Positions 63,300 through 64,000 of a stretch of 64,000 nt of DNA are shown here, in pieces. This DNA is from Polydactylus sextarius (lineage: Eukaryota; Chordata; Actinopteri; Polynemidae). Each line of letters begins with the position of its first letter. Positions within the stretch are counted from its first letter, which is position 1. Where the stretch lies: assembly GCA_016801845.1 (NCBI GenBank), contig CM028919.1:1161001-1225000 (forward strand), read 5' to 3'. Position numbers and translations under genes: made by a program. Below the pieces are notes generated by a model, which saw only the letters and a program-made list of their open reading frames with translations, did not search any database and was not told where the DNA came from.

Positions 63300-63560
63300 T
63301 GCACCGTGGTGACAACAAACACACTTGAGAGAATCCCCCCCCCCCTCCTCCCTTTTTTCTTCACTGAGTCGCAGCACACAGAAGCAACGGCACATCCAAC
63401 GCGTGGCGAGAAGCTTCTCTGGCGAGGAGGCGAGGAGGAGGAGAGGGAGGAAGAGCTTCTCGAATGGCTATGCACGAGGGATAATAGCAGACAATTAAAG
63501 AGGCGACTGCGTGGTTGAGAGTGTGTGAGAGTCAAGCATGGTTGAAGCCTGTCAAACGTA
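63300..63560. promoter_or_regulatory. Enhancer-like block
   Basis: Complex sequence with GCTATGCACGAGGGATAAT and CAGACAATTAAAGAGGCG after a purine-rich GAGG tract. Low confidence. Confidence 0.3.
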
Positions 63561-63779
63561 AACCACGGGAGGGTTGGAGTGAGAAGTTTGAGGGGGGTAG
63601 GAGTGTGAAACCACCAAACACACAGTATGCTTTCACACATGACATGCTGGCTTTAAACAAAAAAGCAGCGGAAGCACACAAAGTAGTATAAACCAGAGCC
63701 CTGTATAACATACTCACCTCTAAATAATCAGTTTTAAATTATACTGAACAAAGAGTAATTTTTAGTCATCATCAGCCAA

Positions 63780-64000
63780 ATCTAGAAAATGGAGTCAAGT
63801 GGAATTTGGCCCAGACCTGCCCCCTCCCCATCATAGTCCTTCAAAAGACAAGCCAACAAGCCAGGAGAGGAGAAGCAGATCCACAAAGCAGAAAGGTTAA
63901 TAACAGCTCTCTCGTCATCATATTCGACACGACCAGCTACGGGTCTAATTATCATCATTATGGCCTGCAAGGACATCTACTTATCCCCCTGACTGGCAGG
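63780..64000. promoter_or_regulatory. Enhancer-like block at window edge
   Basis: Complex AT/GC-mixed sequence including GGTTAATAACAGC and GGTCTAATTATCATCATTAT. It may continue past the edge. Confidence 0.3.

Overview
This is nuclear DNA from a ray-finned (teleost) fish. The genes are split into many short GT-AG exons, and the intergenic DNA is dense in CA/TA/ATCT microsatellites and typical teleost repeats (tRNA-derived SINEs, LINE scraps, MITEs, a hAT-like and a Harbinger-like element). The gene content (tandem GIMAP-type GTPases, galactosylceramidase, ciliary adenylate kinase 7, a PPP1R37-like leucine-rich-repeat protein) is vertebrate. I cannot name the species.

Layout. 1-3.4 kb: no gene; a degraded LINE fragment and possible polyA sites of an upstream transcript. 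3.4-7.0 kb: two tandem plus-strand GIMAP/AIG1-type GTPase genes. 9.4-20.5 kb: a complete plus-strand galc gene, 17 coding exons with an E-box/CLEAR-like promoter. 21.3-27.6 kb: a complete plus-strand ak7 gene, 18 coding exons, about 698 aa, with an RFX X-box 54 bp before the ATG. 27.7-39.1 kb: a gene-poor stretch with several blocks that look like conserved non-coding elements. 39.15-62.76 kb: three exons of a minus-strand PPP1R37-like gene whose 5' part lies beyond the right edge. Two of these exons are separated by an intron of about 22.6 kb that holds further enhancer-like blocks and repeats.

The most notable finding is in galc. The gene carries two alternative versions of exon 7 (12668-12795 and 13393-13523), about 51% identical in protein, both with intact splice sites and the same phases. 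Using both shifts the frame into an immediate stop, and using neither also shifts the frame, so they must be mutually exclusive. They exchange the stretch of the catalytic barrel between the acid/base Glu (exon 6) and the nucleophile Glu (exon 8), so the fish could make two lysosomal galactosylceramidases from one gene. The next two exons are bracketed by an inverted pair of MITEs that could pair in the pre-mRNA.

The genes do not form a pathway: GIMAPs are lymphocyte-type GTPases, galc is lysosomal, ak7 is ciliary. The right half resembles a regulatory landscape hosted in and beside a bystander gene. Exon coordinates were built by hand from reading frame, splice consensus and remembered family sequences; nothing was aligned by computer.
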